Below are positions 6,523-6,566 of a DNA stretch of 6,566 nucleotides, in pieces. This DNA comes from CAYLOP01 sp964385305 (GTDB taxonomy: Bacteria > Chloroflexota > Anaerolineae > Anaerolineales > E44-bin32). Location: positions 1 to 6,566 of the forward strand of contig CAYLOP010000164.1 of the NCBI GenBank assembly GCA_964385305.1. The letters are read 5' to 3'. A program made the translations under genes and the position numbers. Numbering within the stretch: the stretch's first letter is position 1; each line of letters opens with the position of its first letter. The notes under the pieces are model-generated. The model worked only from the letters and a program-made list of their open reading frames with translations. It did not search any database and had not been told where the DNA came from.

Positions 6523-6566
6523 ATGGGACGAAGACGGGATAGCTGGCGGTGGCAACAGCTAGATGA
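6523..6566 (+). CDS. Start of an unidentified gene (partial, 3' end outside window)
   Basis: The frame is open from ATG 6523 to the end of the window: 14 full codons reading MGRRRDSWRWQQLD plus two bases. The start is supported by a perfect AGGAGG 5 bases upstream. The visible stretch is basic and rich in Arg and Trp with no hydrophobic core, so it is not a signal peptide. It is too short to assign. Two possibilities fit the context: the N-terminal extension of a separate molybdopterin subunit that would pair with the FAD/2Fe-2S protein just upstream, or an unrelated pathway gene. Neither is shown by the residues. Confidence 0.55.
   Translation, partial: MGRRRDSWRWQQLD

Overview
The window is a compact block of genes, all on the + strand, for a molybdenum hydroxylase of the xanthine dehydrogenase (xanthine oxidase) superfamily. 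The DNA is moderately GC-rich by eye. The organism is bacterial. The mix of domain fusions (2Fe-2S+Mo in one gene, FAD+2Fe-2S in another) and the general protein style suggest an environmental or thermophilic bacterium such as a Chloroflexota (Anaerolineae-like) lineage. That is an impression from family resemblance only; no phylogenetic marker is present.

Layout: (1) 1-168, the C-terminal end of what looks like a PaaI-type hotdog thioesterase. (2) 187-969, a short FAD-binding subunit (CoxM/YgfM type). (3) 969-3986, a 1005-residue protein with an N-terminal pair of 2Fe-2S domains fused to a full molybdopterin catalytic subunit, resembling E. coli XdhD (the ygfM-xdhD gene pair). (4) 3987-4148, a 162-base non-coding gap. 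(5) 4149-4970, an XdhC/CoxI-family Mo-cofactor maturation protein. (6) 4978-6390, a second FAD-binding domain, fused this time to a second complete pair of 2Fe-2S domains. (7) 6391-6522, a 132-base non-coding leader with an AT-rich inverted repeat and a perfect Shine-Dalgarno. (8) 6523-6566, the first 14 codons of a further gene that runs off the window.

How the genes work together: genes 2 and 3 form a complete hydroxylase (Mo, two 2Fe-2S clusters, FAD), translationally coupled by a one-base overlap. Substrate would be hydroxylated at Mo and electrons would pass through the two iron-sulfur clusters to FAD. XdhC would bind and sulfurate the Mo cofactor before insertion. The gene at 4978-6390 duplicates the electron-transfer half (FAD plus both 2Fe-2S clusters) without a Mo domain. 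It either serves a second Mo subunit just outside the window or is an alternative electron-exit module. The substrate cannot be fixed from sequence. A purine or related N-heterocycle is favoured by XdhD resemblance, but a key substrate-orienting position appears to be Gln instead of Glu.

No RNA genes, mobile elements, CRISPR arrays or transposon ends were seen. The parts are known families; the unusual aspect is their arrangement.
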